From assembly GCA_018881555.1 (NCBI GenBank), contig JACAXG010000024.1:7310298-7374297 (forward strand): a stretch of DNA of 64,000 nt, given 5' to 3'. Below are positions 13,701 through 24,900 of this stretch, piece by piece. Position 1 is the stretch's first letter. Each line of letters begins with the position of its first letter. This DNA comes from Amblyornis subalaris (Eukaryota; Chordata; Aves; Passeriformes; Ptilonorhynchidae). A program made the position numbers and the translations under genes. The notes beneath the pieces were generated by a model. It did no database searches, was not told the origin of the DNA, and saw nothing but the letters and a program-made list of their open reading frames with translations.

Positions 13701-16516
13701 CTTGTCCCGCAGTCCTTGCAATGCACTTGGGCATAGCTTTTGCTCCACGTCTCCATGAAGGACTATGACAAATGATTCTCCTTCAGCACCAAAAGCAGAG
13801 GAGCTCTGCAGAACACCACTAACCTGGATAACCCTCAGCTGGTGCCACAGCAAGAGATGGCAGGAGACAGAAAGCCTGCCCGGATGAATGCGGGGTTCCT
13901 ACCTACCCTCATGCTGTGTGTCGTTTTGGCACTGTGTGTCTAAAATTCATTTAATTCAGCGGTGGCATTTTGGGATTTCCTACATGTGCTAAATCGTAAT
14001 GAAAGACATCCGCTGATGGCAAAGTCTCTGGGCTCAGAGGATTATGTAGGGTAGGGCTGCCTGAGACAGCCGAAATCCACTTGAGATTGAAAAGGTGTGA
14101 GCAGTAAATAAAAGGAAATCCTGGATCACCACATAGTGTTCAGCTCCCACACTTTGACCTCCTTTGGTCCCTTCTATATTTTGTTAAGATCATATTTCTT
14201 TATGTTCTGCCTGGCTTAAAAGCCGTCATAAATCTGTGGCGTGCAGCAAGAATAACAGGGAAGGCACCGTGTAATACAAGGCGCTCTAATTCCATCCCAG
14301 GCACTCGGAGGGAGCCGTAAATCAGTTTGGAGAAGCTTTAGATGGGAGAAGCGGGGGGAAGGCTGGGAAGGCAGATGGTACCACTGGAGCCCATCTGCCA
14401 TCAGGCTGAGGTGAGCACACCTGCCTGAAAAAAAAAGAGTTCCGATGGCTCTCCAGACTGGAAAACAGTGGTAAAACTACTTTAAATACTTTTTGGGGAG
14501 AAGTGCACCTACCTGCCTTTGGTGGGAATGCCCTGCGGGATGTGCCACACCGCTGCAGGCTTGTGTGTGCGGGTGGGAGCGTGGCCCATGCTGCTCTCAT
14601 TGTGTGTCCAGGTTTGCCTCCAGCTGGCATCACCTGTAAAACCAACCACCACCACCTGGCTGGGCTCACTTGTTGCCAAACCATGTCTCATCTCCCACTG
14701 CAGACACGGCATGTGGGGCAAGGAAAACTCCCCTCTCTGCGTGGGCCTTGTGCTGGAGCTGCATGTAGAGTGACGGCTGGCTTGTATCGTGTGCCCATGT
14801 ACTTACCCAAACNGGCACAGATGTAGCTCCTCCACTGGAAATCTGGGAAGAGCTTGAGTTAGGGATATACTACCATATTCTACAGAACAAAATGCTTTTC
14901 TTTGCTCTTGTGTGAAAAACCTTTCAAGTGCGGAAGCTTTCTGAGAGAGACTTTCCTAATAATCATTTTGCTCAAGTTTTAATAAAAATTGTGAATAATA
15001 ACTTTTTTTTTTTTCTGCCAGCTAGTATAATATGATGGATGTAGTATTTTTATATGGTTTCTTTGTGCTACAGTTAAAACTTATTAAACTTTGGAAAAGA
15101 TGAATTGCAAAGGGGAATGAAATGAAAACTTGTTCATTTGAACTTCCAGACTCAGACTCTAAGTTTTGCTAAGATGCAGAAATAAAAGGTAAATCATTGA
15201 CTCCTGGGCCTTCCATCATTTTATTTTACCCATGGTAAATAGTAGAAAAGAGAACAGAAAAACAAAATACAACCAAAGTTGTGGACATGTTGAAACTTTG
15301 GAGGAAAATATTATGATGTTGTAACCATGCGTATCCTACGCCAAACCTCAGTGGAGGTCACTGGAAGGAGCCAGCAAGCCAAGCCTAAATAAAAATAGGA
15401 CCTACGGGATTCCCCATCTGATTTTCAAATAGTCACTGCTGTAAGACCATTTGTCAAGCTTGGAGGGTAGTTTTTTACCAGATGTGAGAGACACAGTACC
15501 AAATCCAGACTAAAGCCAGAGAGAAGAGTGTATGCTTCCACAAGGGAATAATCTGCCCAGGAAGGACAGTAAAGTCCAAGACTGAATCCCTGAGTGCTGC
15601 GTAGTGTGTTTTAATAATTTCATAACAAGTGAGATATTTTTGTCACCAAGAGTAAGATGTTCAAAGGGCCTGTCTTGCTGTGTAAAGGAAGGGTTAAAAT
15701 GCCTTTTTTCACAAAAGGGAAATGCCAATTTACCATATCAGGAACAGTTTTATTTTCAGTTTAGATGTACATATTAAGAACNGTCGTAATTTTATTTGTG
15801 TTGCTTCCAAATGCGTCAAGTGTTTCTCGCTCTCTTCCAAGTGTTAATTAAAACCAGATACTAATGTGTAAATTAATGCTCACTTTCAGCTGATTAAGAG
15901 ACCTTCTTAACACACTAATGCCTTTGTTTGCTTTTTAAAATCTCACTTGGGCTCCTTGAGGATGGAAATATTATTGTTTACATTTGTATAAGCAAGCTGG
16001 ACAGGGAAAACCTGGAGTAAGAACCTCAGGCCCCAGCTGGAACACAAACATAAACCACACCAGGGAACTCGCAACTCAGTTGTCTCTTAACCCGGTTCCT
16101 CATTTGGTTTTGATTTGGAGACTAGGCATGAACTGTATCCCACAACCAAACAAAAGTCTTTATGCTTAGCATGACTGGTGCTCATTACTGCTAATTGTAA
16201 AACAATTAAAAATGTCCAAGTGACCTAGGAGCACAGATTTGTTTGAAAACCAGTGGCTATTTTGGCCTAGGGTTTTTGATGCCTTTGTCTTGCTCTATTA
16301 AGAAGTGCTGGCACTGATTTTTTGGTGACATCTGAGCATCCAAGTCACTGAATCCTAGATCCTCACAGACACCTTCCCAAGCTCTCATCTCCCANAGTCT
16401 TTGTAATGGAAGTTAATACCTGGATGCCTTAATGGATNGTTTTGAGCCACATGGACCAGAGGAATGCCAATACAGCTTCAAAATGTCTTGTTAATGTTCC
16501 TGTCATTCAAGATTGG
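10776..16516. other. Gene-free stretch, locally GC-richer at 13.4-14.8 kb
   Basis: No supported gene. The part from about 13400 to 14800 is richer in G and C than its surroundings and carries overlapping open frames of up to about 120 codons on both strands (for example 13223-13594 and 14322-14684, minus). None resembles a known protein and none has obvious splice-site pairs. A C-rich tract lies near 13165-13177. Spread CpG dinucleotides occur, but not at a density that would make a clear CpG island. Confidence 0.55.
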
Positions 16517-17019
16517 TGTGCTGCTCTTAGGGCTGGGCAGTTTTGGCCACCACAATATAAGAAAGACCCAAAGCTCTTTGAGAGCATCCAAAGGAGGGAC
16601 ATGAGGATTGTGAGGGGTCTGGAGGGGCCATATGAGGAGCGGCTAAGGGCACTTGGTCTGTTCAGCTGGAGAAGAGGGGACTAGGGGGGACCTCATTGCA
16701 GTCTGCAGCATCCTCCTGAAGGGCAACTCCACACTCTGCTCTCTGTGACCAGGGACAGGACTTGGGGAATGGCCTGAAGTTGTGTCACGGGAGGTTTAGG
16801 TTGGACACCAGGAGAAGGTTCTTCCCCCAGAGGGTGGTTGGGCACTGAACAGGCTCCCCAGGGAATGGTCACAGCCCCAAGGCTGCCAGAGCCCCAGGAG
16901 TATTTGGAGAACACTCTAAGGGACAGGGTGGGATTGCTGGGGTGTCTGTGCAGGGCCGGGAGTTGGACTCGATGATCTTTGTGGGTCCCTCCCAACTCAG
17001 GATACTCTGTGATTCCGTG
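16517..17019 (+). mobile_element. CR1 retrotransposon 3' end (LINE)
   Basis: This is a well preserved CR1 3' portion. It starts with the GCTGGGCAGTTTTGGCC block (16531 on). It continues through the end of the second open reading frame region (GGTCTGGAGGGGCCATATGA at about 16616) and the CTGTTCAGCTGGAGAAGAGG block. It ends in the typical 3' untranslated part, TTGGACTCGATGATCTTTGT (near 16963) and CTCTGTGATTCCGTG, the short octamer-like tail of CR1. An open frame at 16442-16684 is the decayed reverse-transcriptase-side reading of this element, not a gene. The copy is 5' truncated, as most CR1 copies are. Confidence 0.95.
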
Positions 17020-20005
17020 AGTCTACTGTTTACCTCCCAGTAAGAGCACAATGCTGGGACCAGGCCCTGTGTGGGGACCCTTTCCAAGCCCAAGGGAAGG
17101 CAGGGCTTTTTGAATTTCCCAGTGACCACCACCTCTCTCCCTGCAACCACAACTGCATGGTGTGCCATGTTGCATCTGTACCTGCATGGACTGGCATGCC
17201 AGCTATGGTCTTATTGGGCTTTTGGGTCCTCTCCCAGTATAAATCCCCCTTTGCAATTTGCCCTTTCAGCAGAGTGCCCCGGAACTACTTCTGTGTTCTG
17301 TTTTTGCCTCTCTGCTGCAGCCACGGAGGGAGAGCCCCAGCAGCAGGCACTCCACAGCACCCGTGCACAGGTGTGAGGCTGGATGTTCACAGGCAGGGCT
17401 GGCAGCACATGTCATTAGGATAGTTATTAGGGTTGTCTGCAAGTATTTACCTTTGCTTTAGAGTTTTGCCAAATGAAGTCAAAATTTTTACACTGGGTAA
17501 CTGTTTTCAGAGAATAAGGAGGTTTGTTTATGTTAAAAAAACTCAACAAAACTGTAAGAGGCTTGAAAAGGAAGAAGTAGAACACTTCATACATCCACGC
17601 AGTGCAGATCCAAAGTTCAGCAACAGTGGCTTTNTTGCCAGGGAGCTGCTTAATGTCTCCTTTGTGCCTTGTCTCAAAACACCATGTACTTTCTCCAGGG
17701 CACAGAAGGGAAACTAATAACTGAAATCCTGGCCTCACAGAAAATCCCACACCCACCAATTTTTACCTGGCCTGTTATAAACAAATGTACAGGCTTTGTT
17801 CCAGCAAGATGCATTAAGCTTCTACTTATCGATGAATACTGCTGGCACACTAAAACAAGGAGAGATCTTTAAACAGACACAGACTATAAAACTGCATGTC
17901 ATGATACACATTTCTCATGTGACATTATGTGTACTCATAATGAAGCTCTCTCCTCACACCTGATGTATGCAACAAACAGCATGAGACCTCAAGAAGTGGT
18001 AATGCTGACTTGACTTTTAAAAAAACCCAGCTGTTTTTATCTTGTGACTCCAGCAGTCCAAGCTGCTGCCTACATTTAGACACAAACATTTTCAGTATGC
18101 AGTTCTGGGAAATACTCGGTGCCCCAGAGTTGTGCTTTAGTCTCTGCTGGAGCATCATTAGCTGTAATGACAGCCACTGCTAAGGACAGGACTGACGATC
18201 TGCAGGCTTGCACGCTGCTAAGTACAGGCACATGGTTTTGCTTTTCCTGCTGATCCTATAGAGGAGAACACTATGGATATTTTTGGCCCTTTGTTTTAAT
18301 GGGATTGCCAGAATGACTAGAATCTGAAAACTCACAGCTCATTACCAAGAGCGAAATGCTGACCCAGGCAGAGCCAGAAGATTTAAAAACTACTTCAGAG
18401 TTGAGATCTAACAGGCTGCTGTAGAACNTGAACAGCATTTTCCCTCTGTTAACCCCACTGTCCCAGGGAGAACACTCGCTCTGTATTTACTGAATGCAGG
18501 ACTGTGCTAAAGCTTCCAGCCCGTTCTGCACCCTGGAGAGCAGCAGGATGTTTTAGGCTGCACACAGTGTAATCACTACCCCAGCTCATCTCAGACGTTC
18601 ACACTGCAGCCCTGACGCTGCAGGAGAGAGCTCAGGACCTGCAGTGCTGCATTAAGAGATGCTTTTTGCACAGCCAGAGGAGTGGAGAAGATTAAAACCA
18701 GCCACAGCACTGCCTGTTCTCCTGTGGGTTTTTCAGACATGTGCCAATTTTCCTTCCTTTACCAACAGCCTTTATCTCTCTCTATGAACCTGAGTCAAAA
18801 CCTTCCAAACCTTTAGTAAAGGTATGAACAAAAGGCCCTGTTTTGAGGTGGTGAATGACCTCAAATACCACCTGACTCCAGATATGTGTGGTATTTTTGG
18901 ACCAGAGAAGCAACAAAATACCCACTTTTGCTATTGACTGTGCCATGAGTGATTCCATTTGCTCTCACCGTGCATGTCNCAGCTACAGAGATGAGGGAAA
19001 AGCTTTTCAGGAGAGATGGGCTTGCTTTTGTGTAGCATCTCAGAGAGAAACAGAGGATTACAACTACCTTCAATTTGCACTCCAATCTACAGTAACAGGA
19101 TGCTGTATAACCAAAATATATACAAATGGTGATACAAAACCAGTCTGATACCTCTGGTCGTAAGGTAACCTTAAGGTTTACAGGATTCCTATTTTTGGGT
19201 TTATTTTGAATGTGGGAGAACGATTTCTATGTCTACAACCAAACCCAGCACCTTGTTGTGATATTCCCTTTCTTCTGCAGATTTTTCTTGTAAGACTCTA
19301 TAGTTCATATTCTCAAAATATCTTTAATAGACCAAACATTTTTTTGTCCATGGTTTTCCTGGTGCAGTTTGTGCTTTTTAGATAGCAGAGAATTCTCTTT
19401 TGGGGGGCATTAAATGTCATGAAATGAGCCTGCTTATGAGAAACTGAGGGACAAAATCGATCTCTGGTTCTTGTTTTTTAATTCTCATTCTTGATTTTCA
19501 TTGTTACAGCTTTTTCCTTGTAATATAAAGCTTGCCTACTGAAGAACGTTGTGTGACTTAATCTGGTACTATCTGTAAAACACTGCAAGATTCCTGAAGG
19601 AGAGGTAAGGTTGAACTAAACCAGTGCATTGATAGTAAAATTTGTGGCACTCAGATGTCAAGGAAATACAAACATCCTGAATGCAAGTTCGCAGCATTTT
19701 TGGAATAATTTCCCCCAATAACTTCATTCCACTTGAACCAGAAATGAAACAGATTGAGAGCAGGCAAACTTTGAAATAAATAAAACTTTAATTCAATTTT
19801 TCATGATAAAGACTTTAAAAAGGATAATTATTTTGCAGGAAGTTATCAAAAATCTAAACTTGAAATTAAATTTAGAGCTCTTAGGGACAGGATAGCAACA
19901 ATTGTATCTAGACTTACTTTGCTGCTCTCAGAAGTATGTATCAGGAGTGTATTTTAGCTCTTGTTTCTCTGTGACTTAGGACACTGGTGTTGTTATGCTG
20001 CTTAT
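17020..20005. other. 3' flank of the let-7 cluster, no separate gene seen
   Basis: This lies downstream of let-7b on the strand of transcription. No open frame resembles a known protein and no transposon was recognised. If the cluster is made from a long host RNA, this stretch would be its intron or 3' exon. I found no convincing 3' end signal that would settle which. Confidence 0.5.
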
Positions 20006-20007
20006 CA

Positions 20008-20029
20008 GGGAAGGCAGTAGGTTGTATAG
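20008..20029 (-). ncRNA. let-7b-3p (passenger strand)
   Basis: The 3p arm reads CTATACAACCTACTGCCTTC then CC on the minus strand and matches the annotated vertebrate let-7b-3p. It pairs with the 5p arm with the usual G-U wobbles and a bulge near the Drosha-side base. Confidence 0.95.
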
Positions 20030-20063
20030 TTATCTCCTGATTGGGGCAAAATCACTACCCTGA

Positions 20064-20085
20064 AACCACACAACCTACTACCTCA
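20064..20085 (-). ncRNA. mature let-7b-5p
   Basis: This is the 22-nucleotide guide strand, with seed GAGGTAG at positions 2-8. It differs from the let-7a product of the neighbouring hairpin at positions 17 and 19 (GTGTGG in place of GTATAG). Identity to vertebrate let-7b is complete over the full length. Confidence 0.97.
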
Positions 20086-20090
20086 TCCTG

Positions 20091-20859
20091 TTAGAGCATC
20101 ACGGGCATCTTCTGAAGGACACTAACATTTTGCCGTTTGCAAGTAAATTACCTCATCCCTTTCCAGCCCACACATTTCTTAGCCTTAGGAAGACCCTGTG
20201 TGACCTCTTGGCCCTTCCTCACAGCTCTGCCTGTGAGTCAGTCAGAACTGGTGGAGACTTCAGAGACCTAAGAACTGCAGTGGCAAACACTGTCCTTCCC
20301 AAACAAGCAATATGTAATAAAAAGCAAGGTAAATCAGCATCCAAAACTGACTAAAGAGACCTCTTACTTAGGGTTCAAGAATTTACCAGTTCCAGGGCAG
20401 AACATGAGTGACTGGAAGACATCCTCTTTTGGTTTTTGTCCAGCTCATCCCTTTGTAGTTTCTCAAAAAGCCTAGACCAAGTGGATTTAAACAGCTGCTG
20501 AATCAAAAGTGGCATTTTCCACTTAATATGATCACAAATGCCAGAAAACAACGGAGAAATGGACCAGCTGTTTCCAAGTGGCCACTCCCATGGCAGTCCC
20601 AGAAAGCTGTGCGTGAGAAGATCCATTGCAGACTGGGTCGTACCTCTNTGTCCTGGCACTTACACCCCACCTCCTCTCAGAAAACACCAAAAGGAAATAG
20701 CTTTTGAGCCTGACTGGGAAATGGAGGAATCTTAGCACTGTAAGGACATTTGTGTACAAGAACCAAATGCAACACGTAGACAGAGCCGGAGACTGGTACA
20801 GCTGAAAAATATCTGCATTGTCTTTCGGAGACATCCAGCGCTGACATCACAGCCACTTC
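20091..20859 (-). other. Spacer between the let-7a-3 and let-7b hairpins
   Basis: This 0.77-kb spacer separates the two hairpins and must be part of the same primary transcript if they are co-transcribed. No further microRNA-like hairpin was recognised. Human has miR-4763 in the equivalent interval, but no counterpart could be identified here by eye. Short open frames exist on both strands (20375-20659 minus, 20130-20354 plus) without resemblance to known proteins. Confidence 0.6.
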
Positions 20860-20861
20860 AG

Positions 20862-20882
20862 GAAAGACAGTAGATTGTATAG
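20862..20882 (-). ncRNA. let-7a-3p (passenger strand)
   Basis: The 21-nucleotide 3p arm CTATACAATCTACTGTCTTT plus C on the minus strand equals the vertebrate let-7a-3p product shared by the a-1 and a-3 paralogues. Confidence 0.94.
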
Positions 20883-20910
20883 TTATCTGACAGGCAGGGC
20901 ATAGCCCTAA

Positions 20911-20932
20911 AACTATACAACCTACTACCTCA
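20911..20932 (-). ncRNA. mature let-7a-5p
   Basis: This is the 22-nucleotide guide strand TGAGGTAGTAGGTTGTATAG followed by TT, identical across bilaterian let-7a. Seed GAGGTAG is shared with let-7b, so the two products would regulate overlapping targets. Confidence 0.97.
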
Positions 20933-21858
20933 CCCCAAAGGACAGTCAGACTCTGATTAGAGGAAGCACAGGCTGTATTCCCAGACAGCTGGATGCTTGA
21001 TGACAGCCTAGAAGACAAAAAAATCTGGAGACAAGTATTAACAGTCTTGAATTTGAAACAGTTTGCTATATACCAGTCAACATTCTGCTTAANGAGCTCT
21101 AGTTTCATGTTTGAAATGTTTAATAGATTTGCAACTTGTGAAGTCATGTCAGTGACAAGATACACAAGGGAAACAGGATACAGCATTCATTTTTAATAAC
21201 TGCAGTTGTGTACTTCCAGCTCCTACATGACTGTACCTCATCAAACCAGTTTGTCACTTCAAGAAAGGCAGCACTATGACTTAAAAGACTGGATGCTGAC
21301 TTAGAGGGATTGTTTTACTCCTCTATTATCCTAATAGGGAAGAGCTGAGGTTCTCTAAGTGAATTTCCCAAGTTCTGCTTGGTAAACCCATAAGACTGAG
21401 CAATGTCAAGACTGTCAAGACTGAGAAATTGTGGCCTACTCACCAATACTCCTACAATCCTGAGCAGTAACCCAGCTCTGAACCAATGACCAAATTAAGC
21501 ACACCCTACTGTACCACATAGACCTTGGTTAGTGGGATTACCAGAACAACCACTACAGTACCAGCTTCTGTAACCTCAAACTTACACTAGAGTTTGAGAG
21601 GATTATTATTCCCTGCCACCTGGTTTGATGGACAACACCACTTCCCATTCAGGGTAGATCTAAAGAAGTGGAAATAACTGAGATATCAGTCTGTATTATA
21701 ATATAAACGCTGCTTCAATAAATAAGCAAACTTTTAAAGCAAACACCCTACCTAAATCAGCGAACNTACCTTTTGCTAGTTAATTAAGGAACACAATAAT
21801 GATGCATCCAGCAGCCCCACACGGATCAAGGAAAGTTGTTTCACTCGGCAGATCTCAC

Positions 21859-21933
21859 CCTGAGGGGAGTCGGTCGCATTGCAGGGGGACNGAAGCCATC
21901 TGCCCTGGCTTTCAGCATCACTAATGTGGGGAT
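21859..21933 (-). other. Candidate exon of the let-7 host transcript
   Basis: On the minus strand a pyrimidine-rich acceptor CTCCTCTCTTTTCAG precedes position 21933, and a good donor, AGG followed by GTGAGA, follows position 21859. Together they bound a 75-base segment about 0.9 kb upstream of the let-7a-3 hairpin. The paired signals in the right order and on the microRNA strand make an internal exon of the let-7 host RNA plausible. Codons are open through it in one frame, but 75 bases is too short to imply protein. Splice signals of this quality also arise by chance in a window this long, so this remains inference. Confidence 0.35.
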
Positions 21934-24900
21934 CTGAAAAGAGAGGAGCAAGACAAAACACATCTCAATTATATTTCACTGCACACTGAAACAATTATAA
22001 GGTGGGTGAAAGCACGTGCAAAAGCAGAGAGCAGCTTCTCCCTTGAGGNGGACCATGCATAGCACCAGCTTACCCATTCACCTGCAGCTACCCCAACTAC
22101 ATCGTGGCCCACAGGGACCCCGACTCAGAAGAGACAGGCAGGAGAAAAGTATAGTAAAAAAAGAACAATTTTCTTTTAGATTGATTTGAATGTTAAGAGC
22201 ATTGCAGAGACAGGCAGAGAGAGGTATCAGCTACTTCACCTTCAAGGAACAAACACTTTTCAACAAAGCAGAGAAGGAAGGAGAAGACAGATGTCTGANC
22301 AAATTAGGTATCAATGTACTAATCTATAAAGGACAATGTTATGCCATCAGTGTCAAAGACCATTTCACTGTAGTGGACTGAGACCGTGTGTAGAAAGAGG
22401 TCACTGATTGCTGTGAGCTGCACATGGTGCCATTTGTTGCACAAAATAGGACAGGTGCAACTCTGACCATGCTGAGATCACCGCATGGAAGGAAATACTG
22501 TCCAACCCTGTATTTCACATCTCGGAACCTCAGTGCCCTTGTAGGCCAAACAGGATAACATGTTTTCTAGACTATATCAAAGTAATAGCCTGAGAGACTT
22601 CAACATCTCATCAATGCAAACTGCTAAGAACTGGTACCAGAAGCCACTCCTTAACCACTATTAAAGAACCCCTTTGGAAAGCTCTCCAGCAGAAAGCCTG
22701 ATAGTCTTCTCTATGTACTTAAGGACTTTAAATCTCTTCATTTTCTGAGTGCCAGCTTTTTGGAAAGGTCAATTTCTCTTGGAATAATCCTCTGAAAAAA
22801 AACCCCTGCCCTCTACTTCTGTTTCTTAGATAAAATATTTAAAAATAAACAAGTTCTTTATGCATGCAATCAGAGATCTCAGTATTTTTCCTAAGAGCCA
22901 AGAATTTGTAGTAGAGCTTTGGCTAAAATTCTGTGCAATTTCAGCAATGCTGGGTGGGTACCTGTGTGTTGTGCAGTCACCTCTCAGAAAGTGCTTTCTG
23001 TGTAAAATAAACCCTGTGCTAATATCAACAGAACAGCATTACATAATATAATTGCAGGAAAACTGTGTATTGTGTGACTTCAAAGTGAGACTTTTTGTAA
23101 GCATCTACTTTATACTGGAAGGATAAAAACAAAGTAACCTTTCAGAATAGCAACTTTTTATGCTGGATGGTCCAGTGAAACCAGTTCAAAGAACCAGTCT
23201 GGCACCAAAAGGATGCATTCACAGTAGTGAAAAGCCCAAACTACCCCACAGACCCAACTAACTCCAATGTCAGGGAATTTTGGATGAAGAACCTACACTT
23301 ACAGCTGATTTCAGTGACTCTAAGAGACAGAACTACAGATCCAAACAAAGGCAATATTCTGGAAAGCCTGAGCATATTCTAGCGATTTACACTGCCTGTC
23401 TTAAACATATCTGGAGTTCACTTTCACTTTTGGGTGTAATGCTAGGTGAGATACTGGAAAATGTTCACCCCTGTTGAAAAAATGGCTTTTATTAACCATT
23501 TCTAAAGGAAGCTCTTTTTTTCTATGATCATGATGTTAATCTCTAGGTGCTGTGCTGATATAATGTTGCCTTAATGTATGTTTTCCCACAAAACCAATAG
23601 TTTGTTAATTCATAAAGATCGAGCTAATTATTTGTCAAGTACTGTAAACTCTGTGCAACACTATTTTCTATAAGATCTGTTATTATGGGTATTAGTAACA
23701 CTCATTAGCAGACAAAAATGGAAAAGAATGTGCTTTATCCAACACCTAAAATTAATTAGTCTTCTGCTCTCACAAGCTGCTCATAAACTTATTTTAATTG
23801 ACTAGATCACCAAACAAGAATGAACTTTAAAATACTTAATGAAAGAAAAATGCATGTTCATTTTCCTTCTATGAAGACGACAGGCACAAGAAATAACTAT
23901 CTGGCAAGAGTTATGTTTCTAGTTTAACAACTGTTCAATACTAGGAAAAATATGACATTTCCATATTCCAACTCTCACCGCTCACTGAAAAAATGTCTTG
24001 GAACTGATGTTAATAACTACCTCAGTAGTCACTTTTCAAAAGGCACGGGGCCAAGTCTGCTATTTCCGTGATGTTACAGGAAAGCAGACAGTTTTAAAGC
24101 AGGGTGGTTATATAACTAAAAGCCTTACCAACAAACAGACTGGGACAGCACAGAACAAGTGTTTTGCGATCTCAAGGCACCTTCCACCCAAAACCTCGGG
24201 AGCATTTACAAAGGCTAAGCCTCCCTGGGCTCCCAGGAGGAAGGAAATGCCTCACGTGTGTGCTCTTGGAGTGCACTGTGATTACTAGGGAAGAAGAGGG
24301 CTCGGAGGCAGGGATATTCCCCAGCAAGGTGTGCAGCCTGGATGTAGGCCAGATCAGCAGTTTCCAATCTCTCTCCATATAATGATTATCTTCTGGCTTC
24401 CCAAGTCTGCTTCCCACCTGCAGTCTGCTCCTACAGACTATTTATTCACAATTAAAAATGTCACAAACGTTTTTGGGAAGAGTGTTGTGGGGTAAATGGC
24501 TGAGGATCTGCCAGCATGGACACTGCAGCCAAGGGAAGCCTCCTGATCAGATTCAGCAGGGCCTGGATCAGGCAGGAAACTGAACTGCCATAGCCTTCTT
24601 TGGGGAAGGATTGTGCCAAAGCAGTATCATCACAGGTAACTTTCCTAGATATTTCAGATAGAAATTACTTGGAGGAAGGAAGGATTCAGTTTCCTTGGAT
24701 CTATGTATGACAAATTTCACACAGTGTATTTTAAAATATATTTTAAACTAAATATAACTGAAATGACACACTGCCTTCATATAGCATGCAAACTTCAAGA
24801 AGCACAAAATACTCTACAAACACAGATTTGAATCCTGTGAAATAGAATGTGTACCATGATCTTACCCATTACTTACATACAGTTGCTTCTAAAATGGCAA

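Larger units (their letters stand above)
20006..20090 (-). ncRNA. MIRLET7B: let-7b microRNA precursor hairpin
   Basis: Read on the minus strand, this 85-base segment folds into a let-7 hairpin: CAGGA base, 5p arm, a loop containing CAGGGTAGTGATTTTGCCCC, then the 3p arm ending CCTTCCCTG. The 5p product is identical to vertebrate let-7b (TGAGGTAGTAGGTTGTGTGG followed by TT) and the 3p arm to the known let-7b passenger strand. let-7b is a conserved heterochronic microRNA. It represses mRNAs with seed sites (for example LIN28, HMGA2 and RAS family members in vertebrates) and rises during differentiation. The pre-element holds GTGAT (20051-20055) and GGAG (20034-20037), the two motif types bound by the LIN28 cold-shock and zinc-knuckle domains. 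So processing is probably LIN28-sensitive. It lies about 0.8 kb downstream of let-7a-3 on the same strand and is presumably co-transcribed with it. Confidence 0.98.
20860..20936 (-). ncRNA. MIRLET7A3: let-7a-3 microRNA precursor hairpin
   Basis: On the minus strand this 77-base segment begins GGGGTGAGGTAGTAGG, has a loop with GGGCTATGCCC, and ends CTGTCTTTCCT, which folds as a let-7 hairpin. The 5p product is identical to let-7a. I assign it to paralogue a-3 because it is paired with let-7b, as in human, and because its 3p arm reads CTATACAATCTACTGTCTTT, the a-1/a-3 form. The loop lacks both the GGAG and the GTGAT motif present in the let-7b loop. In mammals let-7a-3 is likewise in the class with weak LIN28 control. 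It is the upstream member of the cluster and is expressed with let-7b from one minus-strand transcript. Confidence 0.98.

Noticed and set aside
13400..14800. Possible CpG island or PPARA-type promoter
   Set aside because: CpG density is only modestly raised, and no first-exon or coding likeness to PPARA was found anywhere in the window.
16442..17376. Several frames of 80-100 codons around the CR1 copy
   Set aside because: They are reading-frame shadows of the CR1 3' end and of adjoining sequence, without independent support.
20677..21186. 169-codon open frame on the minus strand across let-7a-3
   Set aside because: It runs through the microRNA hairpin, which explains the conservation of that part. 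The remaining translation shows no known domain.
24017..24024. CTACCTCA, a perfect 8-base let-7 seed match on the plus strand
   Set aside because: There is no transcript or 3' UTR evidence here, and an 8-mer is expected about once per 64 kb by chance.
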